Assembly: GCF_016907695.1 (NCBI RefSeq)
Contig: NZ_JAFBCK010000001.1
Location: 6,064,001 to 6,128,000, forward strand
Length of the DNA stretch: 64,000 nucleotides
DNA from: Actinokineospora baliensis
GTDB taxonomy: Bacteria; Actinomycetota; Actinomycetes; Mycobacteriales; Pseudonocardiaceae
Direction of reading: 5' to 3'
How positions within the stretch are numbered: the stretch's first letter is position 1; each line of letters opens with the position of its first letter. The position numbers and the translations under genes were made by a program. The notes under the pieces are model-generated. The model did not search any database, was not told where the DNA came from, and worked only from the letters and a program-made list of their open reading frames with translations. Shown piece after piece: positions 51,270 through 60,165 of this stretch.

Positions 51270-51417
51270 TGCTCGATGGGGCGGACTTGTTTTGTGTGGG
51301 GTGGCGGCAGTCGTAGCCTTGCCTCGCTGCAGGGCCATGCTTTTCGGCCCCGGCTTTTGCGGTCCTGCCACGGCTGGTGCAGGGGCCCCGCGCAAAACAA
51401 GTTCGCCCCATCGAGCA
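51270..51417 (+). repeat. Hairpin repeat element D1
   Basis: 148-bp element identical to the reverse complement of A1 (21264-21411). The stem pairs TGCTCGATGGGGCGGACTTG with CAAGTTCGCCCCATCGAGCA and continues through TTTTGTGTGGGG/CCCCGCGCAAAA. All three stem mismatches would be G-U pairs in a + strand transcript. Inside is GCAGGGCC-ATGCTTTTC-GGCCCC, a second hairpin. Confidence 0.87.
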
Positions 51418-51515
51418 CCCCGCACCACCACGGATCCAGCGCAATGCCGAAGGCGAGCCGACCCCGAAGCCGCTGGTGCCAACCCAGCCCCCCGGAGTCA
51501 GCCCCGCCAGCCCGA

Positions 51516-51531
51516 CCACTGGACACTCGGA
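51516..51531 (+). repeat. 16-mer repeat upstream of D2
   Basis: CCACTGGACACTCGGA, again exactly 15 bp before its hairpin (D2 at 51547). Confidence 0.85.
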
Positions 51532-51546
51532 AGCCGCCCACCTAAA

Positions 51547-51694
51547 TGCTCGATGGGGCGGACTTGTTTTGTGTGGGGCAGCGCCAGTCGTAGCGTTTCA
51601 GCGCGGACAGGGCCATGCTTTTCGGCCCCAGCTTTGCGGTCCTGCCACGACTGGCGCAGGGGCCCCGCGCAAAACAAGTCCGCCCCATCGAGCA
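51547..51694 (+). repeat. Hairpin repeat element D2
   Basis: 148-bp copy 277 bp after D1 with a perfect TGCTCGATGGGGCGGACTTG / CAAGTCCGCCCCATCGAGCA stem base and only T-G (U-G) mismatches higher up. The interior is diverged from D1 (CAGCGCCAGTCG versus TGGCGGCAGTCG), yet the GGGCCATGCTTTTCGGCCCC inner hairpin is kept. Confidence 0.85.
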
Positions 51695-51763
51695 CACCCC
51701 ACCCACCACGGACCGCGTCGCGATGCCGAAGGCGAGCCGACCCCAGATGCCGCCCGCACTCTC

Positions 51764-51827
51764 TGCTCGATGGGGTGGACCTGTTTTGTGTGGGGGAGCG
51801 GCACCAAACAGGTCCACCCCATCGAGC
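51764..51827 (+). repeat. Loop-deleted hairpin element D3
   Basis: Only 64 bp: the stem TGCTCGATGGGGTGGACCTG...CAGGTCCACCCCATCGAGC is retained while the ~85-bp interior is reduced to a short loop. It uses the GGTGGACCTG stem subtype of locus C, although it sits beside D1/D2 of the other subtype. Confidence 0.8.
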
Positions 51828-51939
51828 CCACCGCACGACTCGGCCAGCCCCACCCTCGCCGGTTCACCTTCATCAGGCCCCACCGCAAGCCCGAACCCCT
51901 GAACAGCCCCCACCCTCCCCGGGGCGGCGTCCCTGGTCC

Positions 51940-52050
51940 AGTCTACTAGGCCCCACCGACAGTTGATCTTGACAAGGGCCACCAAAGATCCACATGTGGA
52001 CAACTTCTGTCGCTGGAACGGGTGAACATCCTGGCAGGGCAACGGCTCCG
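51940..52050. repeat. DnaA-box-like repeat segment (copy E2)
   Basis: Shares ordered blocks with 47405-47535: CTACTAGGCC..., GACAGTTGATCTTGACA, TGTGGACAA (51995-52003, reverse of TTGTCCACA), GTCGCTGGAACGGGTGA and GGCAACGGC. It lies immediately downstream (3') of the LuxR gene. Confidence 0.5.
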
Positions 52051-52071
52051 GCCCGGCGCCACAAGCGCGAC

Positions 52072-54747
52072 CTAGACCGACAGGTCGGCGCGGTTGCGGA
52101 CGCCTAGTTTGCGGTAGATGCGGGTGAGGTTGGCTTCCACCGCTTTCACCGACAGGTGTAGGGCGGTGGCGATCTGGCGATTAGTAGCACCTTCACGCAG
52201 CTGCGACACGATCTGGTTCTCCAGGTCGGTCAGCGGGGCATCCTGGGTGTCCAATTTGGACAGTTCGACCGCGACCCTGTCCATCCAGGGGGTGCAGCCC
52301 GCGGTGGTGAAGCGGCGGAGCGACTCGGCCAACGCCTCGCGGGCGGCGGCTTTGCGCCGGGCGCGGCGTTCCAGGACGCCTAGGGTGAACCAGGTTCGGG
52401 CTAGTTCGAGCGGGTACGGGTGGTCGGTGGAGAGTTGGGCGCGCAGGGTGTCCGCCGCGGCTCGGGCGTCTCCGGCTACGGCGGTGAGTACCGCAGTAGC
52501 GCGGTGCAGGCCCAGGGCGACGACGGGGCGGCCTTGAGTCTCTACTTTGGACCAGGCGTCGGCCAGTGCCGCTTCCGCCTGGTCCGGTTGACCGGCCCAC
52601 GCCAGGGATTCCACGAGGTCCGCGTCGGCCAGGAACATCGCCGGGTCGGTGTAGCCGACGTCGCGGAGCATCCAGAGGCAGGTTGAGAGGAGGCGGGCGG
52701 CGGCGCGGTGTTCGCCGCGCAGGATGGCGACCCGGCCTGCCAGGCCCGCGGCGTAGGCCGACCATTCGCCGTCTCGGGCTTGTTCGTCGGCTGCGGCGGC
52801 GCGGGTCAGCAGGGCGCTCGCTTCGTCCAGGCTTCCGGTGTTGAGTTCGGCGACCGCCCGCATGGTCAGGCCGATGCCGGGGTGCTGGTCGACGTCCACC
52901 CGCAGCCGCGCCCCCCACAGGGCCGAGCGGCGCGCGTCGGCGCACCGGCCCGCGCGTTCGTAGGCGGAGGTCAGCGAGTAGAGCACGGCGATCAGGTCGC
53001 GGATTCGACCGGCGGCCTCGGTTTCGTGGCGCAACTGTTCCAGCATCTCGACCGCGTGGCCGGTCGAGCCACGGCGGAGGCTGATCACCGCCAGGTAGAC
53101 CCTGGCGAACACGACGGGTTCGGACAGCGGCAGACCCGTGCAGTGCCGCTCCAACCGCCGGTACAGGTCGGTCTCGGTGTCCGGGCCGGACGCCGCGGCG
53201 AACGGGATGCGCATGATCAGCGACCGCAGCACCAGGGTCGGGTCGTCGGCGCGGGCGGCGAGGGCGTCGGCGTGGTCGAGGTGGGCCAGGGCGTCGGCGG
53301 TCCGTCCTATGTGGGCGGCGAGCTCGGCGCGGCGCAGGAGCAGGGCGCAGCGCAGGGCGGGGTCGTCACCGCTGTCGGCGGCGACCTCGTCGAGCAGGCC
53401 GGAGAAGGCGACCATGTCCCGGCCTGCCAGGTCGAACAGCAGCAGCCTGGCCCACGCCCTGGTCGCCCCCGCGGCGATCCTGGCGACCGCCCGGCACAGG
53501 TCGGCGGCGACGGCGGTGAGGCCCGCCTCGGCAGCGGCGCGGGCGGCACCGAGGAGGCGCTCGGCCCGCGGGCCCGGTGCGGGCGTGCGGTGCGCGGCCA
53601 GGCGCAGCAGGTCGGCGGCGGTGGCGGGCGCGCCGCGGGTGGTGGCCAGGCGGGCGGCTTCGACGAGCTCGGCGGCGATGGGGGCATCCGGTCGGGGAGT
53701 GGCCAGGGCGCGGTGCCTGGCGCGCTCGATCGGGTCGGTCACCAGGGACGCCATCCTGGCGTGCGCCGAGGTCCACTCCCCCGCCGTGGCCTCGGCGGCG
53801 ATGATCTCGGCGAGCAGCGGGTGGCTGAACCGCAGCGTGCCGTCCTCGTCAGCGACCAGCACCCCGGCCGCCCGAGCGGCCGCCAGGCCGGGGTCACCGA
53901 GCGGCAGCAGGTCCAGTCCTGGTCGGACGGCGACGGTCACCAGGCGCAGGACGTCCCAGGCGGACTCGGGCAGTGGTGCGAGGCGGTCGATGACGAGTTC
54001 GCGGAGCCTGCCCGGAACCGGCAGCGGCTCGTCCACAGCGATCGACCCGCCGTGGCGGGCCAGTGCCCTGCCCAGCTCCAGCGCGTAGAACGGGTTGCCG
54101 CCGCTGGCCGCGACTACACGGCCGACCGTCGCCGAGGACAGCGGCCGCACGAGGCGGGTGCGCAGGAGTTCGGCGACCGAGGCGGCGTCGATGCCGGTGA
54201 CTTCGACCTCCAGCAGCGGTGACGGCGAGAGACCGGCCACCGAGGGCGGGCCGTCGGCGCGTTCGGCCACCAGGACCCGCACCCGGTGCTCGGCGAGCCT
54301 GCGGGCGGCGAACTCGAGCACGTCGGCGCTCGCCTTGTCCAGCCACTGCGCGTCGTCGACGACCAGAAGCACCGACTGGCGCTCGGCGAGGCCGCGCAGC
54401 AGGTCGACCACGGCCAGCCGCAGCGCGAGCGGGTCGACCGGGTGCGCGGGCGCGGCGCGCAGCAGCGCGGTGTCCAGCGCGGCCCGCAGGTGCGGTGGCA
54501 GCCCGGCGGCGGGCAGGACCTTGGCGAACAGGTCGTACAGCGCGACGTGCGGGAGGTCGTGGTCGGCGGCGGCCGGGCAGGTGCGCAGCACGAGGTCGGC
54601 GCCCGACCAGGCGACCAGGGTGTCCAGCAGCAGGGACTTGCCGATGCCCGCGGGTCCGTGCAGCAGGACACCGCCGCCGTCGGCGAGCGCGGCCTGGCAG
54701 CGCGCGATCACCTGGGTCCGGCCCAGCACCGGGGGGATGGCCGCCAT
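52072..54747 (-). CDS. Large ATP-binding LuxR-family (LAL) transcriptional regulator
   Basis: 891 residues. An N-terminal STAND-type ATPase with Walker A GPAGIGKS (31-38) and Walker B SVLLVVDDAQWLDKAS (near 130), a long TPR-like helical middle (about 330-800) and a C-terminal LuxR HTH (LTDLENQIVSQLREGATNRQIATALHLSVKAVEANLTRIYRKLGV, about 830-880). LAL regulators in actinomycetes often control specialised metabolism or sugar use. ATG 54747. The adjacent gene on the same strand upstream is a secreted M4 protease; no biosynthetic cluster is in view to name a target. Confidence 0.92.
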   Translation of the reverse strand: MAAIPPVLGRTQVIARCQAALADGGGVLLHGPAGIGKSLLLDTLVAWSGADLVLRTCPAAADHDLPHVALYDLFAKVLPAAGLPPHLRAALDTALLRAAPAHPVDPLALRLAVVDLLRGLAERQSVLLVVDDAQWLDKASADVLEFAARRLAEHRVRVLVAERADGPPSVAGLSPSPLLEVEVTGIDAASVAELLRTRLVRPLSSATVGRVVAASGGNPFYALELGRALARHGGSIAVDEPLPVPGRLRELVIDRLAPLPESAWDVLRLVTVAVRPGLDLLPLGDPGLAAARAAGVLVADEDGTLRFSHPLLAEIIAAEATAGEWTSAHARMASLVTDPIERARHRALATPRPDAPIAAELVEAARLATTRGAPATAADLLRLAAHRTPAPGPRAERLLGAARAAAEAGLTAVAADLCRAVARIAAGATRAWARLLLFDLAGRDMVAFSGLLDEVAADSGDDPALRCALLLRRAELAAHIGRTADALAHLDHADALAARADDPTLVLRSLIMRIPFAAASGPDTETDLYRRLERHCTGLPLSEPVVFARVYLAVISLRRGSTGHAVEMLEQLRHETEAAGRIRDLIAVLYSLTSAYERAGRCADARRSALWGARLRVDVDQHPGIGLTMRAVAELNTGSLDEASALLTRAAAADEQARDGEWSAYAAGLAGRVAILRGEHRAAARLLSTCLWMLRDVGYTDPAMFLADADLVESLAWAGQPDQAEAALADAWSKVETQGRPVVALGLHRATAVLTAVAGDARAAADTLRAQLSTDHPYPLELARTWFTLGVLERRARRKAAAREALAESLRRFTTAGCTPWMDRVAVELSKLDTQDAPLTDLENQIVSQLREGATNRQIATALHLSVKAVEANLTRIYRKLGVRNRADLSV

Positions 54748-54838
54748 ACACAGAAAGTACCCAACCGGGCCGCGGCGGTGCGAGACCGAACTACGTCATC
54801 GGCGAGAGTAAGACACCGATGGTGCCGGATCAGACCAC

Positions 54839-54864
54839 AGCGGACCCCGCACGCGGGGTCCGCT
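54839..54864. terminator. Strong hairpin between M4 protease and LAL genes
   Basis: AGCGGACCCCG-CACG-CGGGGTCCGCT is a perfect 11-bp stem with a 4-base loop, downstream of the M4 gene and upstream of the LAL start on the minus strand. It likely ends the M4 transcript. Confidence 0.7.
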
Positions 54865-54893
54865 GATGGCTCAAAGATCTTCCCTTATGACAG

Positions 54894-54929
54894 CGCGGCG
54901 GCCCGGCGCAGTGGTCCCGGGCCGCCGCG
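54894..54929. terminator. Second hairpin downstream of the M4 protease
   Basis: CGCGGCGGCCCGG (54894-54906) pairs perfectly with CCGGGCCGCCGCG (54917-54929) around a 10-base loop, about 55 bases past the M4 stop. Together with the hairpin at 54839 it makes a double terminator. Confidence 0.65.
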
Positions 54930-54984
54930 GTCGGCCCCTCCCCGGCGGGGCCACACGCCGAGGAGGGGGTCAACCAGCCAGGGC

Positions 54985-57150
54985 TCAGCCGAGGCTGACG
55001 TCGTCGAGCAGGAAGTTGGTCGCCAGGTAGGCGTCCTCCACACCCGAGAACCGCAGGGTCACCGTCTGACCGCGGTAGGCGGACATGTCCAGCGTGCGCT
55101 GCACGTAGCCGGTGCCCGCGTTCGCGTTGGAGTAGGTCTGCAGGTTCGCGCCGTTGACCTGGACGCGCAACACGTCGTAGGCGGTGCTGCCCGTCTCCTG
55201 CGTGGTGATCTTCAGCCAGAACCGGAGCGCGGGCGCGCCGGTGCTGGGCACCTTGACCTGCTGGCTGATCGCTTCGCTGGCGGCGCGGCCGTTGCCGAGC
55301 AGCCAGGCGTAGTACGACCCGCTGCGCGGTGCCTGCTGGGTGCCGTTGGTGACCACCGCGGACTCGCTCCACCCGGTCTGGCCGGACTCGAAGCCGCCGT
55401 TGGTGATCGCGTTGCCCGACGGCGGGTTGGTGGTCGTCGTGGGCGGCGTGGTGGTGGTCGGCCGGGTGGTCGTGGTCGGACCGGTCGGGCTGGTCGTCGT
55501 GGTCGGGCGGGTCGTGGTGGTGCTGGGCGGCGGCAGGGCGGTGCCGACGCTGACCGCGGCCCACGCGACGCTGACCAGGTAGCGCTCCTGGCTGTTGGTG
55601 CCGTACAGGTCGGCCGCGGCCTGCAGGGTGGCGGTGCGGGCGCCCGCGTAGTTGGTCGTCGAGGTCATGTAGGTGCTCAGAGCGCGGTAGAAGACCGCCG
55701 CGGCCTTGTCGCGGCCGATGCCCGCGAAGGTGGTGCTGTTGCAGGTGCCGCCGCTGTGCGCGAGACCGCCGATGGTCTTGTTGCCGGTGCCCTCGGAGGC
55801 GAGGTAGAACCAGTGGTTGCCGATGCCCGAGGAGTAGTGCACGTCGACCTGGCCCGCGGTGGAGCGCCAGCAGCTCAGGGAGTTGCCGTCGGCGGCGGGG
55901 TTGTCCATCCGGCGGAAGTAGCCGGTGGGCATGCGCAGCTTCTCGCCGATGTAGTAGTCGGCGGGGTCGTTGGCGTTGTTGGCGGAGAACTCGACCATGG
56001 TGCCGAAGATGTCGCTCGCGGACTCGTTGAGACCGCCCGACTCCCCGGAGTAGTTGAGGTTGGCGGTGGCCGCGGTGACGCCGTGGGTCATCTCGTGGCC
56101 GACGACGTCGAGCTGGGTCAGCGGCGTGTTCTGGTTGGTGGAGCTGCCGTCGCCGAAGACCATGCAGAAGCAGGAGTCGTCGTAGAACGCGTTGAGCAGG
56201 CCGGATCCGATGTGGACGTACATCGTGTGGCCCTGGCCGTTGTTGCGGATGCCGTTGCGGCCGTAGGCGTTCTTGTAGAAGTCCCAGGTCTTGGCCAGGC
56301 CGTAGTAGGCGTCGACGGCGATGGTCTGCCGGTTGCTGAGCTGGCCGTTGCCCCAGACGTTGTCGGCGTCGGTGTAGGCGGTGGCGCGGGCGGACGGGCT
56401 GTTCTCGGAGCCGCCGTTGCCGTCGAGCACGCGGGTGCCGCCCCGAGTGGTGTCGGTGAGCGTGTAGCCGCCGGAGCCGGAGCTGGTGGAGATGTCGACG
56501 GTGCCGACGTGGTAGCCGTTGCCGGTCGCCTTGTGCCGCTTCTCGTAGCGGTCGAGCAGCGACCCGGTGCCCGCGTCGGTGACGACGACCTCGGCCCCGC
56601 CGCCCTCGACCGTGGTGCGGTAGGCCAGGACCGGCTTGCGGTTGATCGCGTAGATGACCAGTTCGGGCTTGGCCGCGCCGTCCTTGTTCTCCGCGGTGAG
56701 CGCGGGCGCCAGCGCGGCGGCCTTGGTCGAGGCGATGGTGGGCGTGACCGACGGGACCGCGATGGTCTGGTCGCTGGCCTTGTCGACCGCGGTGATCCGA
56801 CCGTCGGCGGCGCGGTGCACCACGAGGTCGCCCCCCACGACGGGCAGCTTGTCGTAGGTGCGGTCGTAGCGGACGTGGCGGCTGCCGTTGTTGTCGACGA
56901 CGACGTCCTTGGCGACGAGTTTCTCCTTGGCGCCCAGGCCGAGTTCCTTGGCGGCCGAGGTGGCCTCGGCGGTGGCCCGGTCGAGCTCGGTGGCGCGCTG
57001 CTGCGGGCTCAACACCCGGGCGCCGAGTGCGTCGGACTGGCCTTGCGCGGCACCGGCCTGGGTGGCGGTCACCGCGATGACCGCGGCGCCAACGGCGGTC
57101 GCCGCGGCGACCGCCGCGGCGACGAGAGCCTTGCGACCCTTGCGTGACAT
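54985..57150 (-). CDS. Secreted M4-family (thermolysin-like) metalloprotease
   Basis: 721-residue preproenzyme. Signal peptide in the first ~32 residues; FTP/PepSY propeptide to about 205; catalytic domain with HEMTH (H352, E353, H356), the third zinc ligand in GGLNESASD (E376) and the transition-state histidine in VHYSSGIGNH (H438). A Thr/Pro linker (about 555-595) leads to a C-terminal P-domain/galactose-binding-like module (about 600-721: NGGFESGQTGW...LLDDVSL). Calcium and zinc dependence is expected. ATG 57150 follows GGAGGAG. Two hairpins downstream terminate it. It probably supplies extracellular peptides for growth. Confidence 0.94.
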   Translation of the reverse strand: MSRKGRKALVAAAVAAATAVGAAVIAVTATQAGAAQGQSDALGARVLSPQQRATELDRATAEATSAAKELGLGAKEKLVAKDVVVDNNGSRHVRYDRTYDKLPVVGGDLVVHRAADGRITAVDKASDQTIAVPSVTPTIASTKAAALAPALTAENKDGAAKPELVIYAINRKPVLAYRTTVEGGGAEVVVTDAGTGSLLDRYEKRHKATGNGYHVGTVDISTSSGSGGYTLTDTTRGGTRVLDGNGGSENSPSARATAYTDADNVWGNGQLSNRQTIAVDAYYGLAKTWDFYKNAYGRNGIRNNGQGHTMYVHIGSGLLNAFYDDSCFCMVFGDGSSTNQNTPLTQLDVVGHEMTHGVTAATANLNYSGESGGLNESASDIFGTMVEFSANNANDPADYYIGEKLRMPTGYFRRMDNPAADGNSLSCWRSTAGQVDVHYSSGIGNHWFYLASEGTGNKTIGGLAHSGGTCNSTTFAGIGRDKAAAVFYRALSTYMTSTTNYAGARTATLQAAADLYGTNSQERYLVSVAWAAVSVGTALPPPSTTTTRPTTTTSPTGPTTTTRPTTTTPPTTTTNPPSGNAITNGGFESGQTGWSESAVVTNGTQQAPRSGSYYAWLLGNGRAASEAISQQVKVPSTGAPALRFWLKITTQETGSTAYDVLRVQVNGANLQTYSNANAGTGYVQRTLDMSAYRGQTVTLRFSGVEDAYLATNFLLDDVSLG

Positions 57151-57315
57151 GACGTCTCCTCCACCGGCCCGGGAGGACAGGGACCCACTGTCCACGGTGG
57201 AGTGGACGGTGGGCTAGCGGGCCGGTGCGCGGAAACTAGGTGTCGGTTCCGCGTGAACAAATACGTCGATTGCCCCGCAAGGGGTCGGCAAGGGGTGCTC
57301 AAGGGGGCCGCGAGA

Positions 57316-59130
57316 TCACTCCACGGTGACGCTTTTGGCCAGATTGCGCGGTTTGTCGATGTCGCGGCCGAGCGCCGACGCGGTGTGGTAGGCCAGCAGC
57401 TGCAGCGGGATGGTGAGCAGGATCGGGTCCAGTTCCGGTTCGCCGCGCGGGACCCGGATCACCTCGTCGGCCAGCCCGGCGGGCAGCTCGGCGTTGGTGA
57501 CCGCGATGACCGGGCCGCCGCGCGCCTTGACCTGCTCGATGGTGGCGATGTTCTTGGCCAGCAGTTCGTCGGCCGGGACGATGACCACGCTCGGCATGCC
57601 CGCGTCGACCAGGGCCAGCGGGCCGTGCTTGAGCTCAGCGGACTGGTAGGCCTCGGCGTGCACGTAGGAGATCTCCTTGAGCTTCTGCGCGCCTTCCCTG
57701 GCCACCGGCCACCCGCGCACCCGGCCGAGGAAGAACATGTGCTCGGCGTTGGCGTAGCGCTTGGCAATCCGGGCGATGTCGGCGTCGTCGGCGAGCACCC
57801 GCTCGACCTGGCCGGGCAGCGCCCGCAGGCCCGCCACGATCCGTTGCCCACCCGCCGCGCTGAGGTCGCGGACGCGACCGAGCAGCAGGGCCAGCATCGC
57901 GAAGGAGACGGTCATGTTGGTCAGCGCCTTGGTGGAGGCGACCGACACCTCCGGTCCGGCGTGCAGGAACACCCCGCTACCGCACTCGCGCGCGATCGCG
58001 CTGCCGACCACGTTGACCGCGCCGATCACGCGACCGCCCTTGCGCCGCAGCTCCTGCACGGCCGCGAGCGTGTCGAGGGTCTCGCCGGACTGGCTCACCG
58101 CGACGTAGAGGGCGTCGGGGTCGACGACCGGGTTGCGGTAGCGGAACTCCGAGGCGGGCTCGGCGTCGGCGGGGATGCGGGCGAGCTCCTCGACCAGGGT
58201 CGCCCCCATCTGGCCCGCGTAGTAGGCCGAGCCGCAGCCGAGGAACTTGACCCGCTTGATCGCCCGCAGGGCCATCGGGTCCAAGCCGAGGCCGCCCAGG
58301 TGCGCGGTGGCGAACCGCTCGTCGAGGCGGCCGCGCAGCGCCCGGGAGATCGCCTCGGGCTGCTCGGCCATCTCCTTGCGCATGAAGTCGGTGTGCCCGC
58401 CGAGCTCGTAGTCGTCGGCGGCGAGGTCCACGGTGGTCGGCGTCTTGCTGGTGAGCCTGGCCTCCAGGGTGGACGTGCGGAAGCCCGCGGCGGTCACCGT
58501 GGCCAGCTCGCCGTCGTCGAGGAACACGACCTGCTGGGTGTGGTGCACCAGCGCGGCGACGTCGGAGGCGATGAACATCTCGCCGTCGCCGATGCCCAGC
58601 ACGATCGGGCTGCCGTTGCGGGCGACCACCAGCTCCCCCGGCCGGGTGCGGTCGAGCACGACCAGCCCGTAGGTGCCCTCGACCCCGCGCAGCGCGGCGC
58701 GGACGGCGTCCTCGAGGGTGGCGGCCTCCTGGCGGGCGATGAGGTGCGCGAGGGCCTCGGTGTCGGTGTCGGAGGTCAGCTCGACCCCGTCGGCGGTCAG
58801 CTGGGCCCGCAGCTGCTCGGCGTTCTCGATGATCCCGTTGTGCACCACCGCGATCCGCAGACCGGCGTCGAGGTGCGGGTGCGCGTTGCGGTCCGACGGC
58901 TCGCCGTGGGTGGCCCACCTGGTGTGCGCGATGCCGACCGTGGCCGGGTCGTCGGTGAGCTTGTCGCGCAGGTCCCGCACCCGGCCCGCGGTCTTGGTGA
59001 CCGCGATCCCGCCGTCGCGCAGCACCGCGACCCCCGCCGAGTCGTACCCCCGGTACTCGAGCCGGAGCAACCCCTCGACCAGCACCGGCGTCGCCGGGCG
59101 GGCCCCCAGGTAGCCCACGATTCCACACAT
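57316..59130 (-). CDS. glmS: Glutamine-fructose-6-phosphate aminotransferase (isomerising)
   Basis: 604 residues: an N-terminal glutaminase with nucleophile Cys2 (MCGIVGYLG) and HTRWATHG, NGIIEN and GVEGTYGLVV blocks, then two SIS domains with LGCGSAYYAG, SQSGETLDTLAAV and ASTKALTNM, ending in LAKSVTVE. It makes glucosamine-6-phosphate for peptidoglycan and lipoglycan synthesis. ATG 59130 has GAGAG upstream. Ten bases separate it from the upstream 97-codon gene. No glmS ribozyme is apparent in the leader. Confidence 0.96.
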   Translation of the reverse strand: MCGIVGYLGARPATPVLVEGLLRLEYRGYDSAGVAVLRDGGIAVTKTAGRVRDLRDKLTDDPATVGIAHTRWATHGEPSDRNAHPHLDAGLRIAVVHNGIIENAEQLRAQLTADGVELTSDTDTEALAHLIARQEAATLEDAVRAALRGVEGTYGLVVLDRTRPGELVVARNGSPIVLGIGDGEMFIASDVAALVHHTQQVVFLDDGELATVTAAGFRTSTLEARLTSKTPTTVDLAADDYELGGHTDFMRKEMAEQPEAISRALRGRLDERFATAHLGGLGLDPMALRAIKRVKFLGCGSAYYAGQMGATLVEELARIPADAEPASEFRYRNPVVDPDALYVAVSQSGETLDTLAAVQELRRKGGRVIGAVNVVGSAIARECGSGVFLHAGPEVSVASTKALTNMTVSFAMLALLLGRVRDLSAAGGQRIVAGLRALPGQVERVLADDADIARIAKRYANAEHMFFLGRVRGWPVAREGAQKLKEISYVHAEAYQSAELKHGPLALVDAGMPSVVIVPADELLAKNIATIEQVKARGGPVIAVTNAELPAGLADEVIRVPRGEPELDPILLTIPLQLLAYHTASALGRDIDKPRNLAKSVTVE

Positions 59131-59140
59131 AGCTCTCTCC

Positions 59141-59434
59141 CTAGCCGTAGACGATCCGCCGTAGCTGCCGCTCGCTGAGCGCGGGCGCCCTGATCGGCCG
59201 CGCGGCCAACTCCGCGCCGACCCGCGGCCAGATGTCGGCGTTGGGCACCCGCTTGCGGCGCAGCTCCGAGTGCCTGCGCCGGACGAACTCCTCGACCGTC
59301 TCCCCGAAGTAGGCCAGCACGTCGGAGACCACCCGGGCGGCGACCCCCGGCGGCAGCCCGGTGGTGCCCACGACGTACCGGATGAGGTCGGCGGGTGGTT
59401 CGGTCACGCCAGACCCTGGCACTGTGTCGACCAT
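59141..59434 (-). CDS. Conserved small protein upstream of glmS
   Basis: 97 residues (ATG 59434; GTG 59407 would give 88). The C-terminal half (VVSDVLAYFGETVEEFVRRRHSELRRKRVPNADIWPRVGAELAARPI) is charged and probably helical. RVPNADIWPRV(G)AEL is a recognisable conserved block in actinobacterial proteins without an assigned role, and it lies next to glmS and mug. I do not recognise a domain. Confidence 0.7.
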   Translation of the reverse strand: MVDTVPGSGVTEPPADLIRYVVGTTGLPPGVAARVVSDVLAYFGETVEEFVRRRHSELRRKRVPNADIWPRVGAELAARPIRAPALSERQLRRIVYG

Positions 59435-59468
59435 CGAGGCAACTTCCGTGCCCGATTTCGGGCAGGGG

Positions 59469-60023
59469 TCAGCCGAGAGAGGCCCTGAGCTGCCCGAACT
59501 CGGCTGCGAGGTCGTCGAGCTGGTAGTGCGCGTTGAGCCCGCTCGGGTTGGGCAGCACCCAGACCCGAACCGACTCGAACAGCTCGGCCTGCGCCCCGAC
59601 CACGGCTTTCGGCGCGGCGAAGGCGGTCCGGTACGCGGTGATCCCGACCACGGCGACCACCTGCGGCCGGTACTCGGCGACCAGCTCGCGCAGCCGGTCG
59701 CCACCGGCCTTGAGCTCGTCGTCACCGAGTTCGTCGGCGCGGGCGGTGGCCCTGGCGACCAGGTTGGTCACGCCGAGGCCGTAGTCGGGCAGCAGGTGCT
59801 GCTCGTGCGGGGCCAGCAGCCGCGGGGTGAACCCGGACCGGTGCAGCGCGGGCCAGAACCGGTTGCCCGGCCTGGCGAAGTGGTGGCCGGTGGCACCGGA
59901 GTAGAGGCTGGGGTTGATCCCGCAGAACAGGACCTCGAGCCCGCGGCGGCCCAGGACGTCGGCGATGGTCCGGTCCTGGGCCGCCGCGAGCTCGGCGCGA
60001 GTGGGTCGGGGCACGCAGACCAT
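59469..60023 (-). CDS. mug: G/U mismatch-specific DNA glycosylase
   Basis: 184 residues. The MUG/TDG-type active site is GINPSLYSGATGHHFARPGNRFWPALH (about 36-62) and the intercalating loop is PNPSGLNAHYQ (near 158). It excises uracil or thymine opposite G, and ethenocytosine. ATG 60023 is used. It precedes a small conserved gene and glmS on the same strand, with 34 bases between it and the small gene. Confidence 0.93.
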   Translation of the reverse strand: MVCVPRPTRAELAAAQDRTIADVLGRRGLEVLFCGINPSLYSGATGHHFARPGNRFWPALHRSGFTPRLLAPHEQHLLPDYGLGVTNLVARATARADELGDDELKAGGDRLRELVAEYRPQVVAVVGITAYRTAFAAPKAVVGAQAELFESVRVWVLPNPSGLNAHYQLDDLAAEFGQLRASLG

Positions 60024-60165
60024 GGGAGCAGAAGACGATCACCACCGCCACCGACGAACGTCGATGTGGGCCGGGCACACCACCGGGCCGAAGGTCCCGG
60101 AACCCGTTGCCCAGCAGAGGTTTTCCGCCTCGGGAGGTGGGTGCGCGACACCGACCGGGATCAGG

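Larger units (their letters stand above)
51201..52071. other. 871-bp convergent intergenic repeat locus D
   Basis: No gene is supported between the convergent DUF2867-like and LuxR-type genes. It carries three hairpin elements (two full, one with its interior deleted), two 16-mers, repeated ~50-bp flanks of GATGCCGAAGGCGAGCCGACC type (51440-51480 and 51718-51750) and a copy of the DnaA-box-like segment near its right end. 51828-51930 shows no recognisable feature. Confidence 0.75.

Noticed and set aside
57151..57315. glmS-type ribozyme or other riboswitch near glmS
   Set aside because: The glmS leader is at the other end of the gene (59131 onwards), is only ten bases to the next gene, and no riboswitch fold was recognisable in either spacer.
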